Source: CALANV01 sp036381615
Lineage (GTDB): Bacteria; Pseudomonadota; Alphaproteobacteria; CACIAM-22H2
Length of the DNA stretch: 64,000 bases
Reading direction: 5' to 3'
Assembly: GCA_036381615.1 (NCBI GenBank)
Contig: DASVCL010000079.1
Coordinates: 32,752-96,751, forward strand
Below, one piece after another: positions 1 to 8,266 of this stretch. The notes below the pieces were generated by a model that was not told the DNA's origin, did not search any database, and saw only the letters and a program-made list of their open reading frames with translations. Both the position numbers and the translations under genes were made by a program. The first letter of the stretch is position 1. Each line of letters begins with the position of its first letter.

Positions 1-734
1 TCGGCGACGGCGACGGCCTGGTCGAGCAGGCCGCCCGGATTGTTGCGCAGGTCCAGCACGACGCCGGCAAGGCGGTTGCCGAGCTGATCCTTCAGCTTCT
101 GGACCGCATTGCGCAGGCCGACATCCGTCTGCTCGGTGAATGAAGTGATGCGGATATAGCCGAGATCGCCCTCGGTCCGGGCCCTTACCGACTGGATCTT
201 GATGATCGCGCGGGTCAAGGTGATCTCGAACGGTTCCTGGTTGCCGCGCCGGATGGTCAGCTTGATCGAGCTGTTCACGGGCCCCCGCATCCGCTCGACC
301 GCGTCCTGCAGCGTCAGGCCCATGACCTGCTCGCCGTCCAGGTGCGTGATCAGGTCGCCGGGCCGCAGGCCGGCGCGGAACGCCGGCGTGTCGTCGATCG
401 GCGCCACCACCTTGACCAGGCCATTCTCCATCGTGACCTCGATGCCGAGGCCGCCGAACTCACCGCGCGTCTGCACCTGCATGTCGCGGTAAGACTTCGC
501 GTTCATGAAGCTTGAATGCGGATCGAGCGCCGAGAGCATGCCGTTGATGGCGTCCTCGATCAGTTTCCGGTCGCTTACTTCCTCGACGTAATCCGACCGG
601 ACTCGTTCGAACACCTCGCCGAACAGATTGAGCTGGCGATAGGTATCCGACGTATTCGACTGGGCGGTGACAGGCAGAGGGGCGCAGAGCCACAGGGCGC
701 TGAAAGCCACTGCGGCGATCCGAACTAGCTTCAT
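1..734 (-). CDS. ctpA: Carboxyl-terminal processing protease (S41, CtpA), C-terminus cut by window edge
   Basis: Periplasmic tail-specific serine protease. The 244 visible residues begin with a signal peptide (hydrophobic stretch ending in VTAQ). They continue with the family helix containing the SALDPHSSF motif, and a PDZ domain from about residue 90 that opens with GEFGGLGIEV and contains GLRPGDLI. The start of the peptidase domain follows (GDLGYIRITSF, then VVLDLRNNPGG). The catalytic Ser-Lys lies beyond the window edge and cannot be checked. The ATG overlaps the envC-like stop as ATGA, so the two genes are translationally coupled. The gpmI-envC-ctpA order is common in alphaproteobacteria. 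Confidence 0.95.
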   Translation of the reverse strand, partial: MKLVRIAAVAFSALWLCAPLPVTAQSNTSDTYRQLNLFGEVFERVRSDYVEEVSDRKLIEDAINGMLSALDPHSSFMNAKSYRDMQVQTRGEFGGLGIEVTMENGLVKVVAPIDDTPAFRAGLRPGDLITHLDGEQVMGLTLQDAVERMRGPVNSSIKLTIRRGNQEPFEITLTRAIIKIQSVRARTEGDLGYIRITSFTEQTDVGLRNAVQKLKDQLGNRLAGVVLDLRNNPGGLLDQAVAVA

Positions 735-2023
735 CCGCTTACCTTCTCGTTTCGCGACGCCAACCACGGCAGTGGGTCGATCGGCTGACCGTTACGTCGC
801 AATTCAACATAAATCGACGGGCCTCCCGTGTCGGAAGCGCCCGCCACACCGACCGGTTCACCCGCCGCAACCAACTGCCCGACGGTCGCGTCAATCCGGC
901 CAAGTCCTACGATCAAAGTATGATATCCCTCGGTGTGTTCGATGATCAAGATAAGGCCGTATGCACGGAACGGGCCGGCGAAGACGACGTGGCCGTCATA
1001 CGGCGCAACGACCTGCGCACCCGCGCGCGTCTCGATCGTGATTCCCCGGTGCGGTTGCCCGCCGGCACCGGGCTCGCCGAACGACAGCGCAATCCGACCG
1101 CGCGCGGGCAGGACGACTTGACCGCGGGCCTGCGCGAACGACCGCACTTGTCCCGGCGCCGCCATGGGCGGCACGAGCCGGCCGACCTGCGTCCCGCGCG
1201 CGGCGCGTTCGGTCGCCTGGCGTTCGGCCTCTTCCTGCGCGGCACGGGCCGCGCGTTCGGCGGCTTCTTGCGTCGCACGTTCCGCATTAAGACGCTCGAT
1301 CAGCTCCCGAAGATCCGTCGCCTCGCGCGACAGGCGGCTCAGCCGTGCCGCGGTCTCCCGCCGTTGGGCCTCCGTCTCCTGCTGCAGGCTGATCCGCTGC
1401 TTGACCAGCGCGTCGAGCGCCGCCCGGTCCGCCGCCAACCGTTCCGCCGCCTGCGCCGCTTCGGCGCGTCGCCGCTCCGCTTCGGCGCGTGCCGTCTGCA
1501 GGTCATCGATCTCGCGCGCGAGCGCGGCGGCCTCCCGCTCCACGGCCGGCGTCGCCGCGCCGAGCAGACGCGCCGTCCGCACCGCCTCGATCGGCGAAGC
1601 TGGAAGGACGAGGGCGGCTTCCGGCGGTTGACGCCGCAAGCGCAGCAGTCCGGCGATGAGCCGCGCGAGTTCGGTCCGGCGCTGCTCGAGCTTGTTTTCC
1701 CTGGATGCGATGTCCGCCTCGACGCGTGCGACCTCGCGTTCGGCGGCCGAAAGCGCTTCTTCGCCGTTCTGCAGCGTCCGCGCGAGTTCGACGAGGCGCG
1801 TCCGCAGCGCCGCGAGTTCGCGCGCCAGGGCTTCGGCCTCGCGGGCGAGGCGCCGCTCGGCCTCGCGTTCGGCGTCGATGGCCTTCTCGATCTGCTCGAG
1901 GCGTTGTTGCGGCTGCTGGGCAAGCGCGGGCGCCCCCGCGATGCCGAGGATGAAACAGGCGAGCGCGACCCGGCGCGAAGCTGGACCGCCGGTAGCGGGG
2001 CGAGGGGCGCTAGGCCGTCGCAC
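731..2023 (-). CDS. EnvC-like murein hydrolase activator with degenerate LytM (M23) domain
   Basis: A 430-residue exported protein: N-terminal signal peptide ending in PALAQQ, then about 220 residues of Arg/Glu/Ala-rich coiled coil, then a C-terminal LytM/M23 fold. The zinc ligands expected of an active M23 peptidase are not seen. The usual GxDx aspartate position reads GITI, the Y-x-H-L position reads TLIVGL, and the HxH triad reads SIY. This is the pattern of EnvC-type proteins, which activate cell-wall amidases instead of cutting peptidoglycan. The GTG start overlaps the end of gpmI by 14 nt, and the stop overlaps ctpA. The activator role is inferred from family and architecture. Confidence 0.85.
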   Translation of the reverse strand: MRRPSAPRPATGGPASRRVALACFILGIAGAPALAQQPQQRLEQIEKAIDAEREAERRLAREAEALARELAALRTRLVELARTLQNGEEALSAAEREVARVEADIASRENKLEQRRTELARLIAGLLRLRRQPPEAALVLPASPIEAVRTARLLGAATPAVEREAAALAREIDDLQTARAEAERRRAEAAQAAERLAADRAALDALVKQRISLQQETEAQRRETAARLSRLSREATDLRELIERLNAERATQEAAERAARAAQEEAERQATERAARGTQVGRLVPPMAAPGQVRSFAQARGQVVLPARGRIALSFGEPGAGGQPHRGITIETRAGAQVVAPYDGHVVFAGPFRAYGLILIIEHTEGYHTLIVGLGRIDATVGQLVAAGEPVGVAGASDTGGPSIYVELRRNGQPIDPLPWLASRNEKVSG

Positions 2024-3611
2024 GGTCCGCCGCGGCTTCCTGCGGCGCGCCCGGCAGCACGATCAGCGAATGACCCGTCATCTCGGCCGGCGGCTCGATG
2101 CCCATGAGCTCGAGCAGCGTCGGTGCCACGTCGGCGAGTTTGCCGTCGCGCAACGCGATCGGCGCGTTGCGACCGGCGCCGCCGCCGTTCACGAGCATGA
2201 CCGGGACCGGATTCGTCGTATGCGCGGTATGCGGCTGTCCGGTCTCGGGATCGATCATGGTCTCGGCATTGCCGTGGTCGGCGGTGACGAGCAGCGCGCC
2301 GCCCATGCGCGTGACGGCCTCGGCGACGCGGCCAAGACATGTGTCGACCGCCTCGACGGCGCGCGTCGCCGCCTCGAGGTCGCCGGTATGGCCGACCATG
2401 TCGGTGTTCGCATAATTGACGAGGATGAAATCGTACTTGCCGGACTCGATCGCAGCCACGAGCCTGTCGGTCACCTCGTAGGCGGACATCTCCGGCTTCA
2501 GGTCGTAGGTCGCGACCTTGGGCGAAGGGACGAGGATGCGATCCTCGCCGGGAAATTCACGCTCAGCCCCGCCGTTGAAGAAGAACGTGACGTGCGCGTA
2601 TTTCTCGGTTTCGGCGATGCGCAACTGCTTCAGGCCCAGACGCGCCATCACCTCGCCCATGACGTTGTTGAGCTCGAGCGGCGGAAAGATCGTCGCCATG
2701 AACCGATTGAGCTGATCGGAATACTCGACCATGCCGAGGGCGGCCGCGAACCGGACGACGCGCGCGCGGGAAAAGCCGCTGAACTCGGGATCGAGCAGCG
2801 CCAGCAGGATCTCGCGCGCCCGATCGGCGCGGAAATTCGCCATCAGCACGCCGTCGCCGTCCTTCATCCCGCCATAGGTGCCGATGACGGTCGGCAGCAC
2901 GAATTCGTCGGTGGTGTTCCTGGCATAGGATTGCGCGACGGACGACAGCGCGTCGGGCGCCATTTCGCCGCGCGCATCGACCAGCGCGGCGTAGGCGAGG
3001 GCGATGCGGTCCCAACGCTTGTCGCGATCCATCGCGTAGTAGCGGCCGCTGACGGTCGCGATCGAGACGCGGCCGAGATCGGCGACATCGGACGCGAATT
3101 TCTGCAGGTATCCCTCGGCGCTCTTGGGCGGCGTGTCGCGTCCGTCCAGAAAGGCGTGCACCCAGACCTTGAGGCCGGCCTCGGCGAGGATCCGCGCCAG
3201 GGCCGCGATGTGGTCCTGATGCGAATGGACGCCGCCCGGCGACATCAGACCCATCAGGTGGACGGCGCCGCCGCCGGCCTTCATCGTGTCGATGAAATGG
3301 CGGAGCGTCGGGTTCGCCGCGAGGCTTCCGTCCTGCACGGCTTGATCGATGCGCGGCAGGTCCTGCATGACGACCCGGCCCGCGCCAAGGTTCATGTGGC
3401 CGACTTCGGAGTTGCCCATCTGGCCCGGCGGAAGCCCGACGTGGAGCTCCGATGCCTGGAGAAAGGCGATCGGGCTCGTCTTCGCGAGACGGTCGAGATT
3501 GGGCGTCTTGGCGCGCAGGATGGCGTTGTCGGGGGCAGGCTTGTCGCGATGGCCCCAGCCGTCGAGGACGCAGAGGACGATCGGACGCTGTCGCGGCGAA
3601 AACTTGGTCAT
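2010..3611 (-). CDS. gpmI: 2,3-bisphosphoglycerate-independent phosphoglycerate mutase
   Basis: Cytosolic glycolytic enzyme interconverting 3- and 2-phosphoglycerate with two Mn ions and a phosphoserine intermediate. The 533-residue length suits the family (about 510-550). Visible motifs are the N-terminal metal site CVLDGWGHR, the nucleophile serine in QMGNSEVGHMNLG, and the C-terminal metal motifs NTDMVGHTGD and TADHGNAE. The ATG lies 7 bases beyond a TATATT -10 box, so the message is probably leaderless. It heads a minus-strand run with envC and ctpA. Confidence 0.97.
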   Translation of the reverse strand: MTKFSPRQRPIVLCVLDGWGHRDKPAPDNAILRAKTPNLDRLAKTSPIAFLQASELHVGLPPGQMGNSEVGHMNLGAGRVVMQDLPRIDQAVQDGSLAANPTLRHFIDTMKAGGGAVHLMGLMSPGGVHSHQDHIAALARILAEAGLKVWVHAFLDGRDTPPKSAEGYLQKFASDVADLGRVSIATVSGRYYAMDRDKRWDRIALAYAALVDARGEMAPDALSSVAQSYARNTTDEFVLPTVIGTYGGMKDGDGVLMANFRADRAREILLALLDPEFSGFSRARVVRFAAALGMVEYSDQLNRFMATIFPPLELNNVMGEVMARLGLKQLRIAETEKYAHVTFFFNGGAEREFPGEDRILVPSPKVATYDLKPEMSAYEVTDRLVAAIESGKYDFILVNYANTDMVGHTGDLEAATRAVEAVDTCLGRVAEAVTRMGGALLVTADHGNAETMIDPETGQPHTAHTTNPVPVMLVNGGGAGRNAPIALRDGKLADVAPTLLELMGIEPPAEMTGHSLIVLPGAPQEAAADRATA

Positions 3612-3617
3612 GGCGGA

Positions 3618-3645
3618 AATATAGAGAAGCCCTTCGGTTTTTCAA
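3618..3645 (-). promoter_or_regulatory. Predicted sigma-70-like promoter of gpmI (leaderless)
   Basis: On the minus strand a -35 TTGAAA (3640-3645) and a -10 TATATT (3618-3623) are 16 bp apart. The gpmI ATG begins at 3611, about where transcription should start, leaving no room for a Shine-Dalgarno sequence. Seen in sequence; start site inferred. Confidence 0.5.
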
Positions 3646-3826
3646 AACACCGGGGCGGTGTCGCGGCCGGATGCTGCTCATGCCCTGCGCCTCGCGCTTG
3701 GTCGATGCCGCCGACGGACGACCACCCATGTCCTGCGGCCGAATGTCCCGAGACGGCGCGGCCATAACCATTCGTTAACCAAACGGCGGGAGGCTCGGAT
3801 CCGCTGTTCAATCGGGTCGTGCGTCC

Positions 3827-3979
3827 ATGCGGATCGCCTTCTTCACCTTCGCTCTCATCGCCGGCATTGGCGTCGTCGCCGGCCACGTCGACGGCGAGGC
3901 CCGCAGCCTCTTCGGGCACGTGGCGGATTGGCTCGACGTCGTCGGATCGGTCACCGCTTCTCCTCCGAACGTCCGGTAA
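3827..3979 (+). CDS. Possible small exported or membrane peptide (50 aa)
   Basis: An ATG-started 50-codon frame in the gap between gpmI and the MFS gene, oriented away from gpmI. The product begins MRIAFFTFALIAGIGVVAG, a good signal peptide or single membrane helix, followed by a short acidic/hydrophobic tail ending SPPNVR. It overlaps the 3' end of the convergent MFS gene by 29 nt. No family is recognised and no strong ribosome site is seen, so it may be chance. The hydrophobic N-terminus with a charged residue after Met is the main argument for it. Confidence 0.3.
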   Translation: MRIAFFTFALIAGIGVVAGHVDGEARSLFGHVADWLDVVGSVTASPPNVR

Positions 3980-5444
3980 CGAGGCGCCCGATCGGCGCGC
4001 GCGTGATGACGCGCAGCCCCGCAACGGTCGAAAGGTTGCGGACGCTGCGCTGCGCCTCGAGCATGAATTCACGCACGACGCGCCGCTCGCCGACTTCGCC
4101 CGCCTCCTCGATCTTCTGAAGGCGCAGCACGGCATAGAGGCCGAGAAGGAAGGCGAGCGCGAAAAAGAAGTCCCAGTGCCGAAGCTGCATGGCGACGATC
4201 TCGGCGGCGCGGTCACTGGTTCCCCAATGAATGACGAGCGAGAGCTGCTTGTCGGAAAACCATTCCGACAAGGTTCCGCCCAGGATCGGCGCGACGCCGG
4301 CGGCCAGTGCACCGATCAGGCCGTTGGTCGCGAGATAGCTGGTCGCCTGTCCTTCGGGCGCGAGCTTGAGCCCGATGCTGCCCGTCGCGAGCCCGATGCC
4401 GGCCGCCGCGCCGCCCATCAGGATGTGAATTCCGATCAGCATCGGCACGGTAAGGACGTGCGTCTGCGGCGTGTGCGTGTAGGGCAGGGCGAAGATGCAG
4501 GCGAGGAACACGGGTGCGCAGACGGCGAGCACCGACTTGTTCGAGAAGCGGTCGGCGATGACGCCCCACCACTGCAGCGTGGCGAGGTTGGCGAGTTGGC
4601 TCAGCGCGGCCAGGGTCACGACGAAGCCGAGCCCGAATCCGAGCTGCTGGACGAGATAGACGGTGATGAACGGTGCGGCGAGATTCGTTGCGAAGTTCCA
4701 CGATGCCATGAACAGGATCAGGCGGCGGAAGTTGCGCTCGCGCAGCGGCTCGCGCATGAGCGCGACCGGATTGATGCTGCGCGTCGTCGCACCGGAATCG
4801 CGCATGGCGCGTTCGGGCACGCGCGTGAGCCAGTACGAGCTGATGAAGCCGGCGACCGCGCCGAGCACGAAGACCGCGGCATAAGCCGCGCGCCTGCCGT
4901 CAGGGCCGAGCATGGCCGGCGCGTGATCGATCAGCAGGCCGGCGAGCAGGTTCGCGGTCATGCCGAGGCCTGTCGCCCAGAACAGCCGGCGCGCGAAAAA
5001 ATCGCCCAATCCCTCCTTGGGCAGCAGGTCGTGGATCCACGAGTTCCACGCGCAGGTGCCGACGGCGCCAAGAGCGCAGATCAGGATCTGCGCCGGAATC
5101 AGCAAGCCGAGGGCAACCTCCGCGTCCGGCAGGAAGGCGAGAACGGCAAGGCCGAGGATCGTCACGCGGCTGATCGTCGCCGCCAGGACCGTGATCGCCT
5201 TGCGCCGCCGCAGCCGTTCGACCAGCCAGATCGCCGGAAGCTGGGCGAGCTGGCTCACGAACGGAATCGCCGCGAGCACGCCGATGATGCTGTCCGGCGC
5301 GCCGAGTTCGAGCGCGAACCCGACGAGCAGCACGCCGCTGGTCAGGGCGCCGACGACATTGGCCCAGGCGCCATCGTGAATCAGCGCCTGCTTGCCGTGT
5401 TCGATGTCTTTGGTGGTAACGATCGAAAGAGGTGAAAGCCCCAC
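3951..5444 (-). CDS. MFS transporter
   Basis: A 497-residue inner-membrane protein with about 12 hydrophobic segments and a central charged loop after segment 6 (VPERAMRDSGATTRSINPV), the usual layout of the major facilitator superfamily. A basic loop LRRRKAI between segments 2 and 3 corresponds to the MFS A-motif region. The C-terminal 60 residues are hydrophilic and Arg-rich, ending RSEEKR. The start is GTG at 5444, close to a purine-rich stretch. Substrate cannot be predicted; it has no operon partner. Confidence 0.8.
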   Translation of the reverse strand: MGLSPLSIVTTKDIEHGKQALIHDGAWANVVGALTSGVLLVGFALELGAPDSIIGVLAAIPFVSQLAQLPAIWLVERLRRRKAITVLAATISRVTILGLAVLAFLPDAEVALGLLIPAQILICALGAVGTCAWNSWIHDLLPKEGLGDFFARRLFWATGLGMTANLLAGLLIDHAPAMLGPDGRRAAYAAVFVLGAVAGFISSYWLTRVPERAMRDSGATTRSINPVALMREPLRERNFRRLILFMASWNFATNLAAPFITVYLVQQLGFGLGFVVTLAALSQLANLATLQWWGVIADRFSNKSVLAVCAPVFLACIFALPYTHTPQTHVLTVPMLIGIHILMGGAAAGIGLATGSIGLKLAPEGQATSYLATNGLIGALAAGVAPILGGTLSEWFSDKQLSLVIHWGTSDRAAEIVAMQLRHWDFFFALAFLLGLYAVLRLQKIEEAGEVGERRVVREFMLEAQRSVRNLSTVAGLRVITRAPIGRLVTGRSEEKR

Positions 5445-5519
5445 GCCGGCACGAACGACTAAAGACCTCGACCGTTCCGCCGCAGGTCGGGGCGGCGGCC
5501 GCGAGCGGGAATGGAATTC

Positions 5520-5993
5520 TCAGCCGCGATGATAGGGATGGCCCTGGAGGATGCTGGCGGCGCGGTAGATCTGTTCGGCCAGCATGACCCGCACCAGCAT
5601 GTGCGGCCATGTCATCGGGCCGAGCGACAGAACGAAATCGGCCTTCCGCACGAAGTCCGGATCGAGCCCGTCGGCGCCGCCGATCACGAAGGCGAGGGTT
5701 TGAACGCTGGTATCGCGCCATTTGGCGAGGCGCACCGCGAACGCCTCGCTCGACAACGGCGTGCCGCGGGCATCGAGCGCGACGACGGTGGCGCCCGACG
5801 GCAATGCCGCGCGCAGCAACGCGCTCTCGCGCGCCTTGAGTTCGGGCGGCGGGAGCTTGCGCCGTTCCTCGACCTCGCACAGGTCGATCCGGCCGAACAA
5901 CCGCGTCGCCGCGATGCGGCCGACGTAGTCGGCGAACAAATCGCCGACGGCGCCCGTTCGCGCACGGCCGACAGCGACGATGACGATGCGCAT
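5520..5993 (-). CDS. rlmH: 23S rRNA pseudouridine-1915 N3-methyltransferase
   Basis: SPOUT-family SAM-dependent methyltransferase acting on pseudouridine 1915 of 23S rRNA in assembled 70S ribosomes. 157 residues, the usual size. Family signatures: the SAM-knot motif FVIGGADGLD and the C-terminal AEQIYRAASILQGHPYHRG. The ATG at 5993 is preferred to the in-frame GTG at 5999 because GGAGGT sits immediately upstream of it. It is downstream of rsfS and nadD, an arrangement widespread in bacteria that suggests one ribosome/NAD housekeeping transcript. Confidence 0.96.
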   Translation of the reverse strand: MRIVIVAVGRARTGAVGDLFADYVGRIAATRLFGRIDLCEVEERRKLPPPELKARESALLRAALPSGATVVALDARGTPLSSEAFAVRLAKWRDTSVQTLAFVIGGADGLDPDFVRKADFVLSLGPMTWPHMLVRVMLAEQIYRAASILQGHPYHRG

Positions 5994-6068
5994 CGGCACC
6001 TCCGGCCGTGACCGCCCGCAGGCCGCGAACCTCGAACGTCGCCCCGAAGGGCGGGACGAGGCCTCAGG

Positions 6069-6476
6069 TCAAGCGCCGACCGCCCGCTCCAGCTCCGGCA
6101 GGTCGACGCCCCACATCTTCTCGAGATTGTAGAGGGCGCGAATCTCCGGCCGGAACAGGTGCACGACCACGTCGCCGATGTCGATCAGGACCCAGTCACC
6201 CTGCGCCTTTCCTTCGATCGGCACATGAGTGTGACCGCGGGCCTTGAGCTTTTCGATGAGGTGGTCGGCCATCGCCGAAAGATGCCGCTGCGAGCGGCCC
6301 GTCGCTATGACCATGTAGTCGGCGATGGAGGTTTTGTCGGTGAGATCGAGGGTGACGATCTCCTCGGCCTTATCGGCGTCGAGCGATGTCTCGACGAGTT
6401 TCAGGACCGAACTGACGGACGGCGGAACCTTACGCTTGCGGGTCGGGATAGCGGTCTCCTTGAACAGTGTCGACAT
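6069..6476 (-). CDS. rsfS: Ribosome silencing factor RsfS
   Basis: RsfS (Iojap/YbeB family) binds ribosomal protein L14 and blocks subunit joining when nutrients are short. 135 residues. Core motifs visible: KTSIADYMVIATG, HLSAMADHL, and the C-terminal GDWVLIDIGDVVVHLF followed by YNLEKMWG. The first 20 residues are basic and variable and overlap the 3' end of nadD by 47 nt. No later Met or Val start precedes the domain, so this start is likely real. Confidence 0.95.
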   Translation of the reverse strand: MSTLFKETAIPTRKRKVPPSVSSVLKLVETSLDADKAEEIVTLDLTDKTSIADYMVIATGRSQRHLSAMADHLIEKLKARGHTHVPIEGKAQGDWVLIDIGDVVVHLFRPEIRALYNLEKMWGVDLPELERAVGA

Positions 6477-7146
6477 CTACCTCTTTGCCTGGCGCGGCAC
6501 CCTGCTCCGGTCCGTTCGCCGCCCGCCGGGCGCGGATCGACGTTGCGGACGCCGGATGCAGGCGGGTGTGCAAAAACACCCAGGCGGGCGGTTTCCGTGA
6601 CGCGAGCCGGGCCGCGTTGTCGCGCGGTCGCCGCCGGGCTGTGGAAAACCGATGCGCCGCCTTACCGGCCAATGCCTTAGTAGAATAGGTAGGACGCGCG
6701 AAGATCGCAACGGGCACGCTGTCGAAGATGGATGACCAGCGCTCCCAGCGCGGGATTTGCGCAAGGTTGTCGGCACCCATCAGCCAAACGAACGAGGTGC
6801 GCGGGAAGCGACGGATGAGAGCCGCGAGCGTATCGGCGGTAAACCGGGTGCCGAGCGCCTCTTCCACCGCCACCGCCCGCAGTCGCGGATGGCGGCTGAT
6901 CGCGGCGGCGCTGGCGAGGCGCGCGGCAAGCGGCGCCATGTCCGCCCGGTCCTTCAGCGGGTTGCCGGGCGACACCAGGAACCAGACCTCGTCCAGGTCG
7001 AGATGTTTGAGCGCAAGTTCGGCGATATGCCGGTGGCCGGCATGGGCGGGGTTGAACGATCCGCCGAGCAGGCCGACGCGTCGCTTGGGCAGGAAGCCGA
7101 GCACGCGGGCAGGGAACGGTCGCGCCGCCTTGCGGTGCACTGTCAT
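6430..7146 (-). CDS. nadD: Nicotinate-nucleotide adenylyltransferase
   Basis: Makes nicotinate adenine dinucleotide from nicotinate mononucleotide and ATP in NAD synthesis. The nucleotidyltransferase motif GGSFNPAHAGH is at about residues 28-38 and the second motif SATSIRARRA near residue 200. At 238 residues it is slightly long because of a polar C-terminal tail of about 30 residues (ending DRYPDPQA) that lies over the start of rsfS. The overlap suggests coupled translation of nadD and rsfS. Confidence 0.95.
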   Translation of the reverse strand: MTVHRKAARPFPARVLGFLPKRRVGLLGGSFNPAHAGHRHIAELALKHLDLDEVWFLVSPGNPLKDRADMAPLAARLASAAAISRHPRLRAVAVEEALGTRFTADTLAALIRRFPRTSFVWLMGADNLAQIPRWERWSSIFDSVPVAIFARPTYSTKALAGKAAHRFSTARRRPRDNAARLASRKPPAWVFLHTRLHPASATSIRARRAANGPEQGAAPGKEVDVDTVQGDRYPDPQA

Positions 7147-7269
7147 GACCGGGTGAAGTCTGGCGGAAATGTCATAGGTCCGCGCCGCGCGGCTCCGCTC
7201 GCCTAAGGGAGGCCGTTCCGGTCGGGCGGGCGGCGGGACGACGTTATGCCGGCGTGCATGTCCGACTCG

Positions 7270-7515
7270 TCACGGATTGACCTGGACGCGCCGGTGCCGG
7301 CGCCGGAAACGGTCGAACAGCGCCACGGGGCGGGGCCAGCGACGCTTGACGCGCACATAAATTCGCCGCGCCCCGGCCGAGTGGCGCAGCACGACGAAGG
7401 CGCCGGCGGCCATGACCGGCAGGCCGCCCGGTCCCGGCAGCGGTGCGATGACCACGCCCGCGACGATGAGCGTCACCCCTAAACCGATGTAAATCCGGCG
7501 CTTCAGGTCGTGCAT
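7270..7515 (-). CDS. Small PGPGW-type membrane protein
   Basis: An 81-residue inner-membrane protein with two hydrophobic segments flanking PLPGPGGLPVM. This resembles the Pro-Gly-Pro-Gly loop that defines the PGPGW putative transmembrane family. The C-terminal third is strongly basic (RVKRRWPRP, RFRRRHRR). Function of the family is unknown. It is a single gene between nadD and a divergent DUF2231 gene. Confidence 0.65.
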   Translation of the reverse strand: MHDLKRRIYIGLGVTLIVAGVVIAPLPGPGGLPVMAAGAFVVLRHSAGARRIYVRVKRRWPRPVALFDRFRRRHRRVQVNP

Positions 7516-7694
7516 GCGGCCACGCTAGCATATCGGCCCGGCTGCTGCCCCAACCAAAAAGCCGCGGCGGCCCGGACGGCAATTCGGGCCCCACCGGTGC
7601 CGGGAAGTCGCCGGCAGCCCCGTCCAGGGAATCGGGCCGCCCGGCGCCTCGCCAGCGTTCTAGCCTTGTCAGGCGCAAGCAGGCGAGGTGGCCG

Positions 7695-8213
7695 ATGGCG
7701 ACACATGAACACGAAGCGATCCCGAGCAAGGCGGCGATCGGCGGGCATCCGATCCATCCGATGCTGGTGCCGTTTCCGCTCGCGTTTCTGGTGGGGGTCC
7801 TTGTCAGCGATCTGGTGTTCTGGTGGACGGGCGACCCGTTCTGGGCCCGTGGGTCCCTGTGGCTTGCGGGCGCCGGTTTGGTCACGGGCGTGGCAGCCGC
7901 CGCCGCCGGGCTGACCGATTTCATCGGCCGGCATCAAGTCCGCGCGCTGAGCGCCGCCTGGATTCATTTCATCGGCAATGCCGCCGCGCTGCTGCTGACG
8001 CTCTGGAGCGTGCTGCATCGTGCCGATGATCCGGTGGCCGGCGCCCTGCCGTTGGGACTCGTACTGTCGGTGGTCGTGGCGGCCATCCTCGGCGTGACCG
8101 GCTGGTATGGCGGCGAACTCTCATATCGCCACCGCGTCGGCGTCATGCCGGACGAGACCGGGCACGCTGCCGCCGCGGCGCGGACGTACACGCATGGGGC
8201 CTCGCCGCGCTAG
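7695..8213 (+). CDS. DUF2231 domain membrane protein
   Basis: A 172-residue protein with four predicted membrane helices. The N-terminus carries the DUF2231 hallmark GHPIHPMLVPFPLAF, a His-Pro-rich stretch before helix 1. Later conserved-looking motifs are AAAGLTDFIG and TGWYGGELSYRHRVGV. The start is ATG at 7695, with a purine-rich GCGAGGTGG upstream. The family is frequent in alphaproteobacteria and its biochemical role is not established. Confidence 0.8.
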   Translation: MATHEHEAIPSKAAIGGHPIHPMLVPFPLAFLVGVLVSDLVFWWTGDPFWARGSLWLAGAGLVTGVAAAAAGLTDFIGRHQVRALSAAWIHFIGNAAALLLTLWSVLHRADDPVAGALPLGLVLSVVVAAILGVTGWYGGELSYRHRVGVMPDETGHAAAAARTYTHGASPR

Positions 8214-8266
8214 CGGCCCATGCGGCGCTTCCGGCGCGCGGGCGGTCTGGGGATCGACGGGTCCGC

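Noticed and set aside
2098..3767. Long plus-strand frames opposite gpmI and many similar long antisense frames across the window
   Set aside because: Arg/Ala/Gly-rich products mirroring the real gene on the other strand; a product of high G+C at third codon positions.
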